A stretch of 64,000 nucleotides of DNA. Source: VXNE01 sp963665455 (GTDB lineage Bacteria > Pseudomonadota > Gammaproteobacteria > Pseudomonadales > Azotimanducaceae). Below are positions 34,672 through 42,897 of the stretch, one piece after another (the first letter of the stretch is position 1; each line of letters opens with the position of its first letter). The position numbers were made by a program, and so were the translations under genes. Location: positions 5,022,001 through 5,086,000 of the forward strand of contig OY762279.1 of the NCBI GenBank assembly GCA_963665455.1, given 5' to 3'. The notes beneath the pieces are model-generated. The model was not told the origin of the DNA. It did not search any database and worked only from the letters and a program-made list of their open reading frames with translations.

Positions 34672-34734
34672 CGGACCGGCCCGCATTCTGCGCTGGCCGT
34701 CCGCGTCGGCGCTCGTGATCCACCTCGGGACACA

Positions 34735-35592
34735 TCACACGAACGCCTCGACCGTCGCCATGAACTCCTCAAGCTGGTCGTGATGCGTCCAGTGCCCCGC
34801 GTCGCTGATCTCGACGAGCCGGACATCGCGGAAATGCCGCGACGTGCCGTGCTGCCCAATGCGGTGGCCGTAGCCGTTCGTTGAGTTCACGATGAGCACG
34901 GGACAGGCGATGCGCTCCCAGAGGCGAATGGTGTCCTCGGGGGGCACGTCGTAGGGATACCGCGTGCGGGTGTAGTTGTCGAACTTCCAGGTGAACGTGC
35001 CGTCCTCGTTCTGGTCGGCGCCGTGCACGGTGAGGTGGCGGGCCTGCTCGGGACTCAGGTGGGGGTTCGTCTCCTGCATGCGCCGGTCCGCGTCGTCGAG
35101 GGACGGATAGCGGCGCGGGGTGCGGCCGGCCAGGGCGTAGTTCGAGGCGATCCAGTCCTTTAGGCGTTCATGCGGAGGCAAGGTGGCCCGGTCCGGATAT
35201 AGCCCGACGCCCTCGACAATCACCAGCTGCGCGACGGCCTCGGGGAAGATCCCCGCGTAGAGCGCCGCGATCGTGCCGCCCATGGAGTGCGCGACCAGCG
35301 TCACTGGCTCGAGTTCCGCCTGCCGCACAAGCTGCGCCACGTCCTGCACGTATTCGAGCCAGGCATAGCTGCTGCCGCGGGTCCACTGCGAGTCGCCGTG
35401 CCCGCGCAGGTCCGGCGCGACGACGTGAAAGCGCGTCCGCAAGTGCCGCGCCACCCAGTCCCAACTGTGGCACTGGTCGTGGATGCCGTGCAGGAGCAGC
35501 ATGTGTGGGGCTTCCGCATTGCCCCAATCCAGGTAGTGTAGGCGCAGCCGCTGCGAGAAATAGCTGTGCGAGGTCGGATTGCCGTAGTCCAT
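34735..35592 (-). CDS. alpha/beta hydrolase
   Basis: A 285-aa serine hydrolase. LLLHGIHDQCHSWDWVAR is the oxyanion loop, LVAHSMGGTIAALYAG the nucleophile elbow (Ser about 103) and ISDAGHWTHHDQLEEF the catalytic His. The lid (about 140-205) contains GRTPRRYPSLDDADRRMQ. Similar to esterases of aromatic meta-cleavage and lactone pathways, but the substrate cannot be named. It follows the amidase gene by 57 bp on the same strand; an amidase plus hydrolase pair could work on related ester or amide compounds. Confidence 0.8.
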   Translation of the reverse strand: MDYGNPTSHSYFSQRLRLHYLDWGNAEAPHMLLLHGIHDQCHSWDWVARHLRTRFHVVAPDLRGHGDSQWTRGSSYAWLEYVQDVAQLVRQAELEPVTLVAHSMGGTIAALYAGIFPEAVAQLVIVEGVGLYPDRATLPPHERLKDWIASNYALAGRTPRRYPSLDDADRRMQETNPHLSPEQARHLTVHGADQNEDGTFTWKFDNYTRTRYPYDVPPEDTIRLWERIACPVLIVNSTNGYGHRIGQHGTSRHFRDVRLVEISDAGHWTHHDQLEEFMATVEAFV

Positions 35593-35649
35593 GAAGTGCT
35601 GCCACCAGAAACGGGCGGCGGGATTATTCCACGCGGCCGGATCCGGGAT

Positions 35650-37212
35650 TCAGGTCAGCCAATGGGTCTCGTCCGGTCCCTCGAACGCCGGCAGCGCCGC
35701 TTCGAGATGCCGCATCACGGCGAGCACGATGTCCTCCCGCCAGGGATTCGCGACCACTTGGACGCCGATGGGCACGCCGGCCGACGACGTGCCGCCGCGC
35801 ACGACGCCCGCCGGCCAGCCGGTGAGGTCATACGCCTCCGTGTAGCTCGCATCCGTTGCCGGGAACGGGGAATCCCCGGGCGCCGGGTGGACGGGTGCCG
35901 GGTGCGCGTTGACGGGGGAGATAAGCACGTCGTAATGCGCCATGTGCCGTTGCATGCGGCGGCGATAGTCCTCGAAACGCCGGAGCTGCGCGGTCAGGTC
36001 CGCCGCCGGAATCTCTTGCCCCGCGGACAACTCCGCGAAGTGCCTGAACCAGTTGTTCGCGTAGTCCTCGACGGGCGTGCCCGCTTCCTCCAGCAGCGTC
36101 CGCACGGCCGCGTGCGCGCCCACCGCCCAGAACCCGCTGCCGACCGCACTGGTCTCGTCGACGCCGTCCAGCTGATCCCGCCGCATCTCCAGGCCGGCCT
36201 CGGCGAGGATCGCCTCCGCGCCCTCGACCACGGCCACGGTCTCCTCGTCGGGCGTCGCCACCCCGTTGTCGAGCATCACGGCGCAGCGGAGCCCCGCCAA
36301 CTCCACGCCGTCGGAAACCGCGCGTGGAATGGGTTGTATGCGCGTGTCCAGGCCGTCCGGGCCCCAGATCACGGACAGGATCAGTTCCAGGTCCGCCACG
36401 GTCCGCGCCATGGGCCCCGCGTGGCTGACCGAGTCCGTGAGCATGCCCGGAGGGAGGCAGAGCCCCGTGCGCGGCACGCTGCCGCTCGTTGGCTTGAGGC
36501 CGACCGTGCCGCAGGCGTGGGACGGCACGCGAATGCTGCCGCCGTAGTCCGTGCCGATGTCGAACGACGTCAGGCCGGCGGCGATGGCCGCCGCCGCGCC
36601 GCCGCTGCTGCCGCCGGGCGAGCGGGAGAGGTCGTGGGGATTGTTCGTGAAGCCGTGGATCCGGTTGTACGTCTCGAACGAGAGCGTGAACTCGGGCGTG
36701 TTCGTCTTGCCCAGGAGGATCGCGCCCGCCGCCTTCAGGCGCGCCACCACCGTGGCATCCGTGTCCGGAACGAAGTCCCTGCGGCCGAGGGTGCCCCACG
36801 TGGACACCACCCCCGCCGTGTCGAAGCAGTCCTTGATGGTCATGGGGACGCCATGCAGCGGGCCCGGTGAACGGCCCTCGGCGAGCGCGGTATCGGCCTC
36901 CCTAGCCCGTTCCCGCGCGTCCCCTGCCAAGGCGACGACCGCGTTGAGCGCGGGATTGAAGCGCTCGATCCGCTCGAGATAGCGTGCGACCAGTGCCTCG
37001 CTCGACAGTTCCCCTTCGCGGATGAGCGCGGCCTGGGCAGTGGTGGAGAGATAGGGAAGCTGGTCTTCCGCTACAGGCATGTTGTTGGCCTCCCGTGCCT
37101 CTGATCGCGCCCGTCCCGCGAGCAGCCCCAGCGCGGGAAAGGCCGCAGATTTTACGACCGTCCGCCGCGAGACGCCGCTTCCGACGCCCCCTTGGTGACG
37201 CGGGGTTGCCAT
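35650..37212 (-). CDS. amidase signature family enzyme with Tat-type signal
   Basis: A 520-aa amidase. SRRTVVKSAAFPALGLLAGRA (residues 15-35) is a twin-arginine signal, so the folded enzyme is exported. The catalytic triad is Lys127 (VPMTIKDCFD), Ser203 in SRSPGGSSGGAAAA and nucleophile Ser226 in TDYGGSIRVPS. PTDSGS-type PTSGSVPRTG and GPMARTVADLEL complete the signature. It would hydrolyse an amide to acid and ammonia. It lies 19 bp downstream of the lysR gene on the same strand, so the regulator and amidase are likely one operon. Confidence 0.85.
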   Translation of the reverse strand: MATPRHQGGVGSGVSRRTVVKSAAFPALGLLAGRARSEAREANNMPVAEDQLPYLSTTAQAALIREGELSSEALVARYLERIERFNPALNAVVALAGDARERAREADTALAEGRSPGPLHGVPMTIKDCFDTAGVVSTWGTLGRRDFVPDTDATVVARLKAAGAILLGKTNTPEFTLSFETYNRIHGFTNNPHDLSRSPGGSSGGAAAAIAAGLTSFDIGTDYGGSIRVPSHACGTVGLKPTSGSVPRTGLCLPPGMLTDSVSHAGPMARTVADLELILSVIWGPDGLDTRIQPIPRAVSDGVELAGLRCAVMLDNGVATPDEETVAVVEGAEAILAEAGLEMRRDQLDGVDETSAVGSGFWAVGAHAAVRTLLEEAGTPVEDYANNWFRHFAELSAGQEIPAADLTAQLRRFEDYRRRMQRHMAHYDVLISPVNAHPAPVHPAPGDSPFPATDASYTEAYDLTGWPAGVVRGGTSSAGVPIGVQVVANPWREDIVLAVMRHLEAALPAFEGPDETHWLT

Positions 37213-37231
37213 GGTCGGTCCGAGCCTCGCC

Positions 37232-38128
37232 TCAGCCGGCGGCGGCCTGGACCACGTCCTCGTCCGACGCGGTCGCCGGGCAAGCCGCGAACGCTTCCTT
37301 GAGCACCTTGGTCATCTCGCGCACCCGCGCGCAGGCGCGCAGATCGGCGTGCATCAGGAGCCAGATTTCACGGCCCGGCAACGGCGGCGCCTTGCCGATG
37401 CGCACCAAGGACGCGTCGGCGTCTCCGACCAGGCATGGGAGGGGGCCGATGCCGACACCGGCACGTAGCGCTGCGTGCTGTGACGGGACGTCGTGGCAGC
37501 GGCCCCGCACCGCCGCGTTCGGAAAGTCCCTCCGCCGGAGCTCGCTGCGCAGTTCCGCCGGCCCCGCGAGCTCGATCCAGCGGCAGCGTGCGTCCAGTGC
37601 GTGCCCGGTGTTCCATTCCGCAGTCCCATAGGTGGCGAGCATGAGCCGACCCACGGAGCGGCCCACCAGATGTTCGGGCGGGTGGTCGGTGATGAACAAA
37701 CCGCAGTCTGCCTCCCGGCGTCCCACGTCGGGAGGCCGTGCCACGGGCACGAAGTCGATGTCCACGTCGGGGAAGCGCTCCGCGAACCCGGCGACGGCGG
37801 GCATCGCGACCCCGGCCACGGCATCCGGCACCGACAACCGCAGCCGACCCGCCATGCGCCGATCGCTGCCGGTCACGGCGCGTTCGATGTCCGCCACCCG
37901 TTCGGCCACGGCCTCGACGCGTTCCAGGACCTCCTGGCCCGCGGGGGTGATCAGCAGGCCGCGCGGGCCGCGATTGAAGAGCTGTACGTCCAGCTGCCGC
38001 TCGAAGTGCTCCAGGCGCCGGGTGACGGTGGACGCATGCACGTCCAGCAGCTCCGCCGCCCGCCGGACGGAACCGGCCCTCGCGAGCACCGCGAACATCC
38101 GCAGGTCGTCCCAATCCAACTCCCGCAT
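37232..38128 (-). CDS. LysR-family transcriptional regulator
   Basis: A 298-aa LTTR. Winged helix residues 4-62: DLRMFAVLARAGSVRRAAEL, then VHASTVTRRLEHFERQLDVQ and LFNRGPRGLLITPAGQEVL. The effector domain (90-295) has the periplasmic-binding-like fold and is rather Cys-rich. ATG 38128 gives the usual LTTR length; ATG 38173 is possible. It is divergent from two enoyl-CoA hydratase genes and followed by the amidase. A GTTACC-AGC-GGTAAC palindrome in the divergent region fits its T-N11-A operator, so it likely controls both directions. Confidence 0.85.
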   Translation of the reverse strand: MRELDWDDLRMFAVLARAGSVRRAAELLDVHASTVTRRLEHFERQLDVQLFNRGPRGLLITPAGQEVLERVEAVAERVADIERAVTGSDRRMAGRLRLSVPDAVAGVAMPAVAGFAERFPDVDIDFVPVARPPDVGRREADCGLFITDHPPEHLVGRSVGRLMLATYGTAEWNTGHALDARCRWIELAGPAELRSELRRRDFPNAAVRGRCHDVPSQHAALRAGVGIGPLPCLVGDADASLVRIGKAPPLPGREIWLLMHADLRACARVREMTKVLKEAFAACPATASDEDVVQAAAG

Positions 38129-38174
38129 AAGCCACGCTCCGAAATTCGCAACGCTCCGTTGCGTTGTTACCATA

Positions 38175-38202
38175 TTGCACGCGGCGTTACCAGCGGTAAC
38201 AT
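38175..38202 (+). promoter_or_regulatory. LysR-type operator overlapping a rightward promoter
   Basis: GTTACC-AGC-GGTAAC at 38186-38200 is a perfect inverted repeat with the T-N11-A form of LysR boxes. It overlaps a promoter-like TTGCAC (38175-38180), 16-bp spacer and TAACAT (38197-38202) reading toward the hydratase genes. Overlap with the -10 suggests repression or promoter switching. Seen in sequence; control is inferred. Confidence 0.5.
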
Positions 38203-38231
38203 ACGTCCCAACGCAACGATCCCCTCCCCTC

Positions 38232-38279
38232 GTAGGCTGCGTAGGAGTCGTCCCCCGGCTCCTCCAGCCTACTTTTTTT
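38232..38279 (+). terminator. strong intrinsic terminator in front of the hydratase genes
   Basis: Outer stem GTAGGCTG/CAGCCTAC (38232-38239 with 38265-38272), inner stem AGGAG/CTCCT (38243-38247 with 38259-38263), then seven T (38273-38279). The nearest upstream rightward gene ends 3.5 kb away, so it must terminate an RNA begun in the lysR divergent region. It is therefore either an attenuator of the hydratase operon or the end of a small RNA of about 70 nt. Confidence 0.7.
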
Positions 38280-38298
38280 GCGAGGGGTTCCCCCTCGC
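38280..38298 (+). other. second hairpin in the hydratase leader
   Basis: GCGAGGGG-TTC-CCCCTCGC, a perfect 8-bp stem immediately after the T-run of the preceding terminator. It could be part of a leader structure competing with or protecting the 5' end. A later T-run (about 38315-38320) lacks a good stem of its own. Confidence 0.4.
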
Positions 38299-38372
38299 GC
38301 TCCCCGGCTAAGGGCTTTTTTGTGCGCGTCATTCAGGCGACGATAGGGCCACCCCACCCGACCGGGACAGGC

Positions 38373-39164
38373 ATGGCCGAACACTACGACAACCTCACCG
38401 TGGAACGGGACGGACACGTCGCCGTCGTCACCTTCAACCGGCCCACGAAGGCGAACGCGTTGAATCGTCCCCACCTGGCGGACATCGAGGCCGTCGCGCT
38501 GTCGTTTCGCGACGATCCCGAAACCCGGGCCATCGTCTTCACCGGGGCGGGCACGCACTTCTCCTCCGGGCACGACCTCACCGATCCCGGACCCGTCGAG
38601 GCCAGCCTCGTCCAACGCCGCCGGATCGCACGCATGGGCGAACGGGCCATCCAGGCGTTGCAGGACATCGACCAAATCACCATCGCCGCCTGGAACGGCG
38701 CCGCGATGGGGGGCGGGGCCTGCATCGCCACCGCCCTCGACCTGCGCGTCGGGGCCGACGACTGCTTCATGCAGTACCCCGAGATCGACATCGGCGTGAA
38801 CCTCATGTGGAAGAGCCTGCCGCTGATCACCCACATCGCCGGGCCGTCACGCGCCAAGCGCCTGGTCGTCGGGGGTGAGCGGGTCCACGCGGAGACGCTG
38901 CTGGCCTGGGGCGTCCTCGACGAACTGGTGCCGCGGCCGGAACTGGTGGACCGGGCGTTGGAGGTGGCCGCCTTCTACGCCTCGAAGCCGCCCATCGCGG
39001 CCCAGATGATCAAGCGCAGCGTCAACGCCATCGTCTCCTCGCTCGATACCGCGGTGATGCACATGGACGTGGACCAGAACCTGCTCTCGGCGATGACGGA
39101 GGACCGGCGCGCGGCGATCCAGGCCTATCTCGAAAAGACGCAGCCGACCTTCACGGGCAACTGA
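38373..39164 (+). CDS. enoyl-CoA hydratase/isomerase family protein
   Basis: A 263-aa crotonase. VAVVTFNRPTKANALNRPHL, IVFTGAGTHFSSGHDLTDPG (first oxyanion part) and WNGAAMGGGACIATALDLRV (second) are in order. EIDIGVNLMWKSLPLITHIAG replaces the usual E-x-x-x-G-x-x-P loop. Neither catalytic Glu pair is fully conserved, so hydration versus isomerisation is open. It starts at ATG 38373 after a long structured leader and is followed by a second crotonase 29 bp later; both are probably under LysR control. Confidence 0.85.
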   Translation: MAEHYDNLTVERDGHVAVVTFNRPTKANALNRPHLADIEAVALSFRDDPETRAIVFTGAGTHFSSGHDLTDPGPVEASLVQRRRIARMGERAIQALQDIDQITIAAWNGAAMGGGACIATALDLRVGADDCFMQYPEIDIGVNLMWKSLPLITHIAGPSRAKRLVVGGERVHAETLLAWGVLDELVPRPELVDRALEVAAFYASKPPIAAQMIKRSVNAIVSSLDTAVMHMDVDQNLLSAMTEDRRAAIQAYLEKTQPTFTGN

Positions 39165-39193
39165 ACGACACCACCACGGGAGACGCACCCCCG

Positions 39194-40024
39194 ATGACCG
39201 CCATCGACACCGGCACCGACGAGCTGCTCTGCGACCTCGACCAGGGCGTGGCCACGATTACCCTCAACAAGCCGCACAAGCGCAACGCGCTCGGCGATAT
39301 CCTGACCCCGGCCCTGCGCGCGACCCTGCTCACGCTGGAGGAGGATCCGCGTTGTGGGGCCGTGGTGATCACGGGTGCGGGCAAGGCATTCTGCGCGGGC
39401 GGCGACGTGTCGGGGATGGGGGGCCGCTCGACACCGCCGGCGGATACGCCGCGGCCTTCCTTCGAGGACGGCGTCCGCAACCTGATCCGCAAGCAGGAGA
39501 CACTGACCCTGCGCCTGCACGAACTCGCGAAGCCGACCATCGCCGCCCTTCCCGGTCCAGCCGCCGGGGCCGGCCTGTCCATCGCACTCGCCTGCGACCT
39601 ACGGATCATGGCCGACTCGGCGTTCATCACCACGGCGTTCGCGAACATCGGGCTATCCGGCGATTACGGCGGGAGCTGGCTCCTGACCCAGCTCGTCGGC
39701 CCGGCCGTGGCGAAAGACCTGTACCTGACCGCCCGCCGCGTCGGCGCCGAGGAGTGCCTCGCCCTGGGAATCGCCAACCGCGTGGTCCCGTTCGAAAGCC
39801 TGCAGACCGAGGCGCACGCCCTCGCCGCCGGGATCGCCAACGGCCCGCGCACGGCGCTCCGGTACATGAAGGAGAACCTGAACCGGGCCCTCCACGCCGA
39901 CTTCCGAACTTGTCTCGCCCTGGAAGCCGACCGGATGTCCCGCAGCGCGCAGCACGAGGACCACTGGGAGGCGGTACGGGCGTTCATGGAGAAGCGGACG
40001 CCGCAGTTCGAGCATCCGAAGTAG
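39194..40024 (+). CDS. enoyl-CoA hydratase
   Basis: A 276-aa crotonase. VATITLNKPHKRNALGDILT opens the fold; VITGAGKAFCAGGDVSGMGG and LPGPAAGAGLSIALACDLRI build the oxyanion hole. FITTAFANIGLSGDYGGSWLL has Asp-Tyr-Gly near the position of the second catalytic acid, like PaaG/4-chlorobenzoyl-CoA-type members rather than classical hydratases. C-terminal RSAQHEDHWEAVRAFMEKR is the usual trimer-contact helix (EGxxAFxEKR form). It is probably co-transcribed with the preceding crotonase and takes part in acyl-CoA breakdown. Confidence 0.85.
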   Translation: MTAIDTGTDELLCDLDQGVATITLNKPHKRNALGDILTPALRATLLTLEEDPRCGAVVITGAGKAFCAGGDVSGMGGRSTPPADTPRPSFEDGVRNLIRKQETLTLRLHELAKPTIAALPGPAAGAGLSIALACDLRIMADSAFITTAFANIGLSGDYGGSWLLTQLVGPAVAKDLYLTARRVGAEECLALGIANRVVPFESLQTEAHALAAGIANGPRTALRYMKENLNRALHADFRTCLALEADRMSRSAQHEDHWEAVRAFMEKRTPQFEHPK

Positions 40025-40213
40025 GGATCCTCCACGGGAAGCGCGGTCCCGTCATTTCCGATGGCCAAGGCCACTTCAAGTCACCCGGCAGACGGTCCTC
40101 AACCAGGGTGACAGCGTGTCTCCAAAAAAAGACAATGACGCCTCGAACTATCGGATCGTCCGGAGCGAGACGTTTCGCCGAGATGGCCGATGATCTCCGA
40201 CGGAGTGGAACAG

Positions 40214-40510
40214 ATGGCGAGCAAGGAGTCGTACGAAGATTGGGACACCGCCGAGTTTCTGCGAGACCGCGAAACCATTGTCGAGTATCTCCGGGCAGCC
40301 CTCGAGGAAAACGACCCCGAGTTCTTCGTCAAGGCCCTGGGCCATGTCGCTCGAGCGAAGGGAATGACCTCGATCGCCGAACAGGCGCAACTCGGGCGCC
40401 AGAGCCTCTACAAGGCCCTCTCCGGAGATCGGGACCCCCGAATCGGGACGCTGATGAAGGTGCTTGACGCCGTTGGCGTTCAATTGACGGTCGTGGCTAA
40501 GGTAGCCTGA
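40214..40510 (+). CDS. HigA-type addiction-module antidote protein without toxin
   Basis: A 98-aa helix-turn-helix protein. WDTAEFLRDRETIVEYLRAA is the N-terminus typical of putative addiction module antidote proteins. GMTSIAEQAQLGRQSLYKAL is the helix-turn-helix, with GTLMKVLDAVGVQLTVV following. ATG 40214 begins MASKESYEDWD; an in-frame ATG at 40190 is less likely. The 189 bp before it contain no complete HigB gene; a short YRIVRSETF-like peptide at about 40150 could be the head of one, but this is weak. Antidote retained, toxin lost. Confidence 0.75.
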   Translation: MASKESYEDWDTAEFLRDRETIVEYLRAALEENDPEFFVKALGHVARAKGMTSIAEQAQLGRQSLYKALSGDRDPRIGTLMKVLDAVGVQLTVVAKVA

Positions 40511-40551
40511 CGCCTTTCTTAGCCTCTGACGACGGCACAACGGAACTCACC

Positions 40552-41580
40552 ATGGAACACAGACGCATCGGCAACACCGACCTCGTAACCTCCGTCATCG
40601 GCTTCGGCACCTGGGAGATGAGCACGACGATGTATGGCGACATCGACGTGAACGAGGCGAGCCGGGCCGTCAATCTCGCCATCGACCACGGCATCACGCT
40701 GTTCGACACGGCGGAGGTCTACGGTCCCTTTCATTCAGAGGAACTGCTCGCGAAGGCGCTCGGCGCCCGGCGCAAGGACATCGTGCTCGCCACCAAGGTC
40801 GGCTTCCGCTACGACCCGGAGACGCAGCGCGTGAACGGCCTTGACTCCACGCGTGAGAACGTCATCGCCCGCACCGAGGGATGCCTCAAGCGTCTCGACA
40901 CCGACGTCATCGACCTGATGATGATCCACTGGCCGGACCACGACACCGCCCTCGAGGAGACGATGGGCGCCCTCGAGCAGCTCAAGGCGGACGGCAAGAT
41001 CCGCCACTACGGCGTCTCCAACTTCGACGTGGCCATGCTGGAGGAGTGCCAGCGCCACGGGTCGCTCGCGGTCAACCAAGTCGGCTATCACCTTTTCGAC
41101 CGGCGCATGGAGGCCGAGGTGTTGCCGTGGTGCCAAGCGAATGGCGTGGGCTACATGGCCTACGGATCCCTGGGATTCGGGCTCCTGACCGGCGCATTCA
41201 CCCCGGAGACCACCTTCGCCGAGCACGATTGGCGCCGCCGCGGCAATGCCTTCGAGCTGCCCCTCTTCGAGCGGGAGCCGTTCCTGGCCGAGATCCGCGT
41301 CTGCAACCGCCTGGCCGAACTCGCTGCCGACCACGGGCGTTCCGTGGCCCAGCTCGCGCTCGCCTGGGTGGTCGGCCACCCCGCCGTCAGCGTCGCCCTC
41401 GTCGGCATGCGCAACGAGCACGAACTCAAGGAGAACGTCGCGGCCGCGGACTGGCGGCTCACCGACGCGATCCGCGCCGACATCGACCGGGTGTTCGAGG
41501 AGGAAGGCGTACCGACGCACGTCGATACGCCGCAGGCGCTGTTCCCGCCGGGGCTGCGCCGGCGCACGAGCGGAGAGTGA
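40552..41580 (+). CDS. aldo/keto reductase
   Basis: A 342-aa NADPH-dependent AKR with a TIM barrel. The catalytic tetrad is Asp in LFDTAEVYG, Tyr of VYG, Lys in IVLATKVGFRYD and His in DLMMIHWPDHD. GVSNFDVAMLEECQ and SVAQLALAWVVGHPAVSVAL are late signatures, and GMRNEHELKENV binds the cofactor phosphate. It reduces aldehydes or ketones; the substrate is unknown. Forty-two bp separate it from the upstream antidote gene; they are probably unrelated. Confidence 0.9.
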   Translation: MEHRRIGNTDLVTSVIGFGTWEMSTTMYGDIDVNEASRAVNLAIDHGITLFDTAEVYGPFHSEELLAKALGARRKDIVLATKVGFRYDPETQRVNGLDSTRENVIARTEGCLKRLDTDVIDLMMIHWPDHDTALEETMGALEQLKADGKIRHYGVSNFDVAMLEECQRHGSLAVNQVGYHLFDRRMEAEVLPWCQANGVGYMAYGSLGFGLLTGAFTPETTFAEHDWRRRGNAFELPLFEREPFLAEIRVCNRLAELAADHGRSVAQLALAWVVGHPAVSVALVGMRNEHELKENVAAADWRLTDAIRADIDRVFEEEGVPTHVDTPQALFPPGLRRRTSGE

Positions 41581-41614
41581 ACATGGACCCGACACTTACC
41601 TCACGGAACTCGGG

Positions 41615-41959
41615 ATGCCCGTCCGCGGCAGCGAACTCGCAGACTTCGCCGAGCGCCCGGAGGTCCCGCTGGAGAACCCTTCAACCGTACTCGGTCAGTT
41701 CGAAAACTGTGCGCAGGTGTTCGAGATCCTCGAGCACGAGGGCGGTTACGGCATGCGCCTGAAGATGAAGTCCGCGTTCTACGACGGGATCACCACGGAC
41801 TGGATGCCGGTGCAGCCCATCCGGTTCATCGGTCAGGACCTCTTCGTCCCCCGGGACCAGGTGGGCGAGCTGCCAGCGGCCTACGCGCTGGTCAATCCCG
41901 AGGCGGGGGTACCCGGGCACCTGGCCGGGATGGGCCGGCTGTACAAGCGGCTGCACTGA
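41615..41959 (+). CDS. partial protein, possible C-terminal domain of a beta-lactamase-type serine hydrolase
   Basis: At most 114 aa from ATG 41615 (MPVRGSELADF). VLGQFENCAQVFEI, GGYGMRLKMKSAFYDG and PIRFIGQDLFVPRDQVG resemble the lipocalin-like C-terminal domain of class C beta-lactamase-related hydrolases (G-x-Y/F-E-N...L-x-L...F). The catalytic domain is missing and the open frame extends back into the aldo/keto reductase, so this looks like a 5'-truncated stump that may or may not be expressed. The family assignment is tentative. Confidence 0.35.
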   Translation: MPVRGSELADFAERPEVPLENPSTVLGQFENCAQVFEILEHEGGYGMRLKMKSAFYDGITTDWMPVQPIRFIGQDLFVPRDQVGELPAAYALVNPEAGVPGHLAGMGRLYKRLH

Positions 41960-41975
41960 CCGCGCGACCCGGCCT

Positions 41976-42872
41976 CTACGCGTACGGGTCAAAGGGGGGA
42001 TTTAACGCGACTTGCTGTTGCGAGAGTCCGAGCACGCGCTTGAGTTCCGGATAGCGATCGAGCAGCTCGGGGGATAGCCGTCCCAGATTCGGAATGTAGT
42101 GACTCCCCGCGTGGGGCCCGTGGATGTAGTGGCGGGTGTAGTTCTCGCTCAGCGAGACGCGCAGCCCGGTCCGGGTGCGCGGCAACACGGAGTGGAACGT
42201 GCCCCCTTGCCACATCGCCACCGAGCCGGCCTTCGCCTCCAGGCGCACGACCGGATAGGGCGTATCGGTGACGTCGCTGTCGTGCGGCCAGACGCTGTGA
42301 CCGATGTGGTGGCTGGCGGGGACCAGAAGGGTGGGACCGTCGGCCTCGTCGACCTGGTCCGTGCAGATCCACGTACAGTTCAACCTGTGACAGATTTGCC
42401 CGGCCCCCATCGGGATCCCTTCCACCTCGTTGTCGGTGTGCAGCGGCAGGTTCTGGTAGAAGTAGTAGTCGTCGGCAGGGGCGTGGTCTGCGGGGCCCTT
42501 CAGGATGATCGTGTTGGTCCTTAGTACCGCGCGCTGGCCCAGCATCAGGCGAACCAGCGCGAGCTTCGCCGGGTTGATGGCTGCCTCGATGAACACGTCG
42601 TCCTCGTCGTAGAGCAGAGCCGACGAGAGATCCGCGGTGATCGTCGCGGTTCGATAGTCGCCGACCGATACGTTGTTCCCCTTTTCGTAGGCGGCCAGCG
42701 CCGCGTCGCGAAAACGCTCTACCCACGCATCGTCTACACCGAGGGGTCCCGGTGAGACCACGGTAAAGCCGTAGGTCAAGAGCTCCACAGCGTTCCGGGC
42801 CAACCCGTAGCGCTCGATGTCGGACATGATCGAATCGAGGCTCGGCATGGTCTTTTGCTCAGCGATGTTCAT
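41976..42872 (-). CDS. phytanoyl-CoA dioxygenase (PhyH) family protein
   Basis: A 298-aa Fe(II)/2-oxoglutarate oxygenase, only distantly related to the copy at 5.5 kb. YGFTVVSPGPLGVDDAWVER starts the fold; NLPLHTDNEVEG has His and Asp of the facial triad. GGTFHSVLPRTRTGLRVSLS gives the distal His and the 2-oxoglutarate-binding Arg. C-terminal DRYPELKRVLGLSQQQVAL is helical. A GCGGAAG Shine-Dalgarno supports ATG 42872. It lies 25 bp downstream of the phosphodiesterase gene on the same strand. Confidence 0.85.
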   Translation of the reverse strand: MNIAEQKTMPSLDSIMSDIERYGLARNAVELLTYGFTVVSPGPLGVDDAWVERFRDAALAAYEKGNNVSVGDYRTATITADLSSALLYDEDDVFIEAAINPAKLALVRLMLGQRAVLRTNTIILKGPADHAPADDYYFYQNLPLHTDNEVEGIPMGAGQICHRLNCTWICTDQVDEADGPTLLVPASHHIGHSVWPHDSDVTDTPYPVVRLEAKAGSVAMWQGGTFHSVLPRTRTGLRVSLSENYTRHYIHGPHAGSHYIPNLGRLSPELLDRYPELKRVLGLSQQQVALNPPFDPYA

Positions 42873-42897
42873 CTTCCGCCTGATCCCGCCGCAATGT

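Noticed and set aside
38299..38325. Second terminator with a T-run at about 38315-38320
   Set aside because: Only a 3-bp stem precedes this T-run, too weak to call a terminator.
40025..40213. HigB toxin gene upstream of the HigA-like antidote
   Set aside because: Only a short YRIVRSETF-like peptide is present with no continuing homology; too little to annotate.
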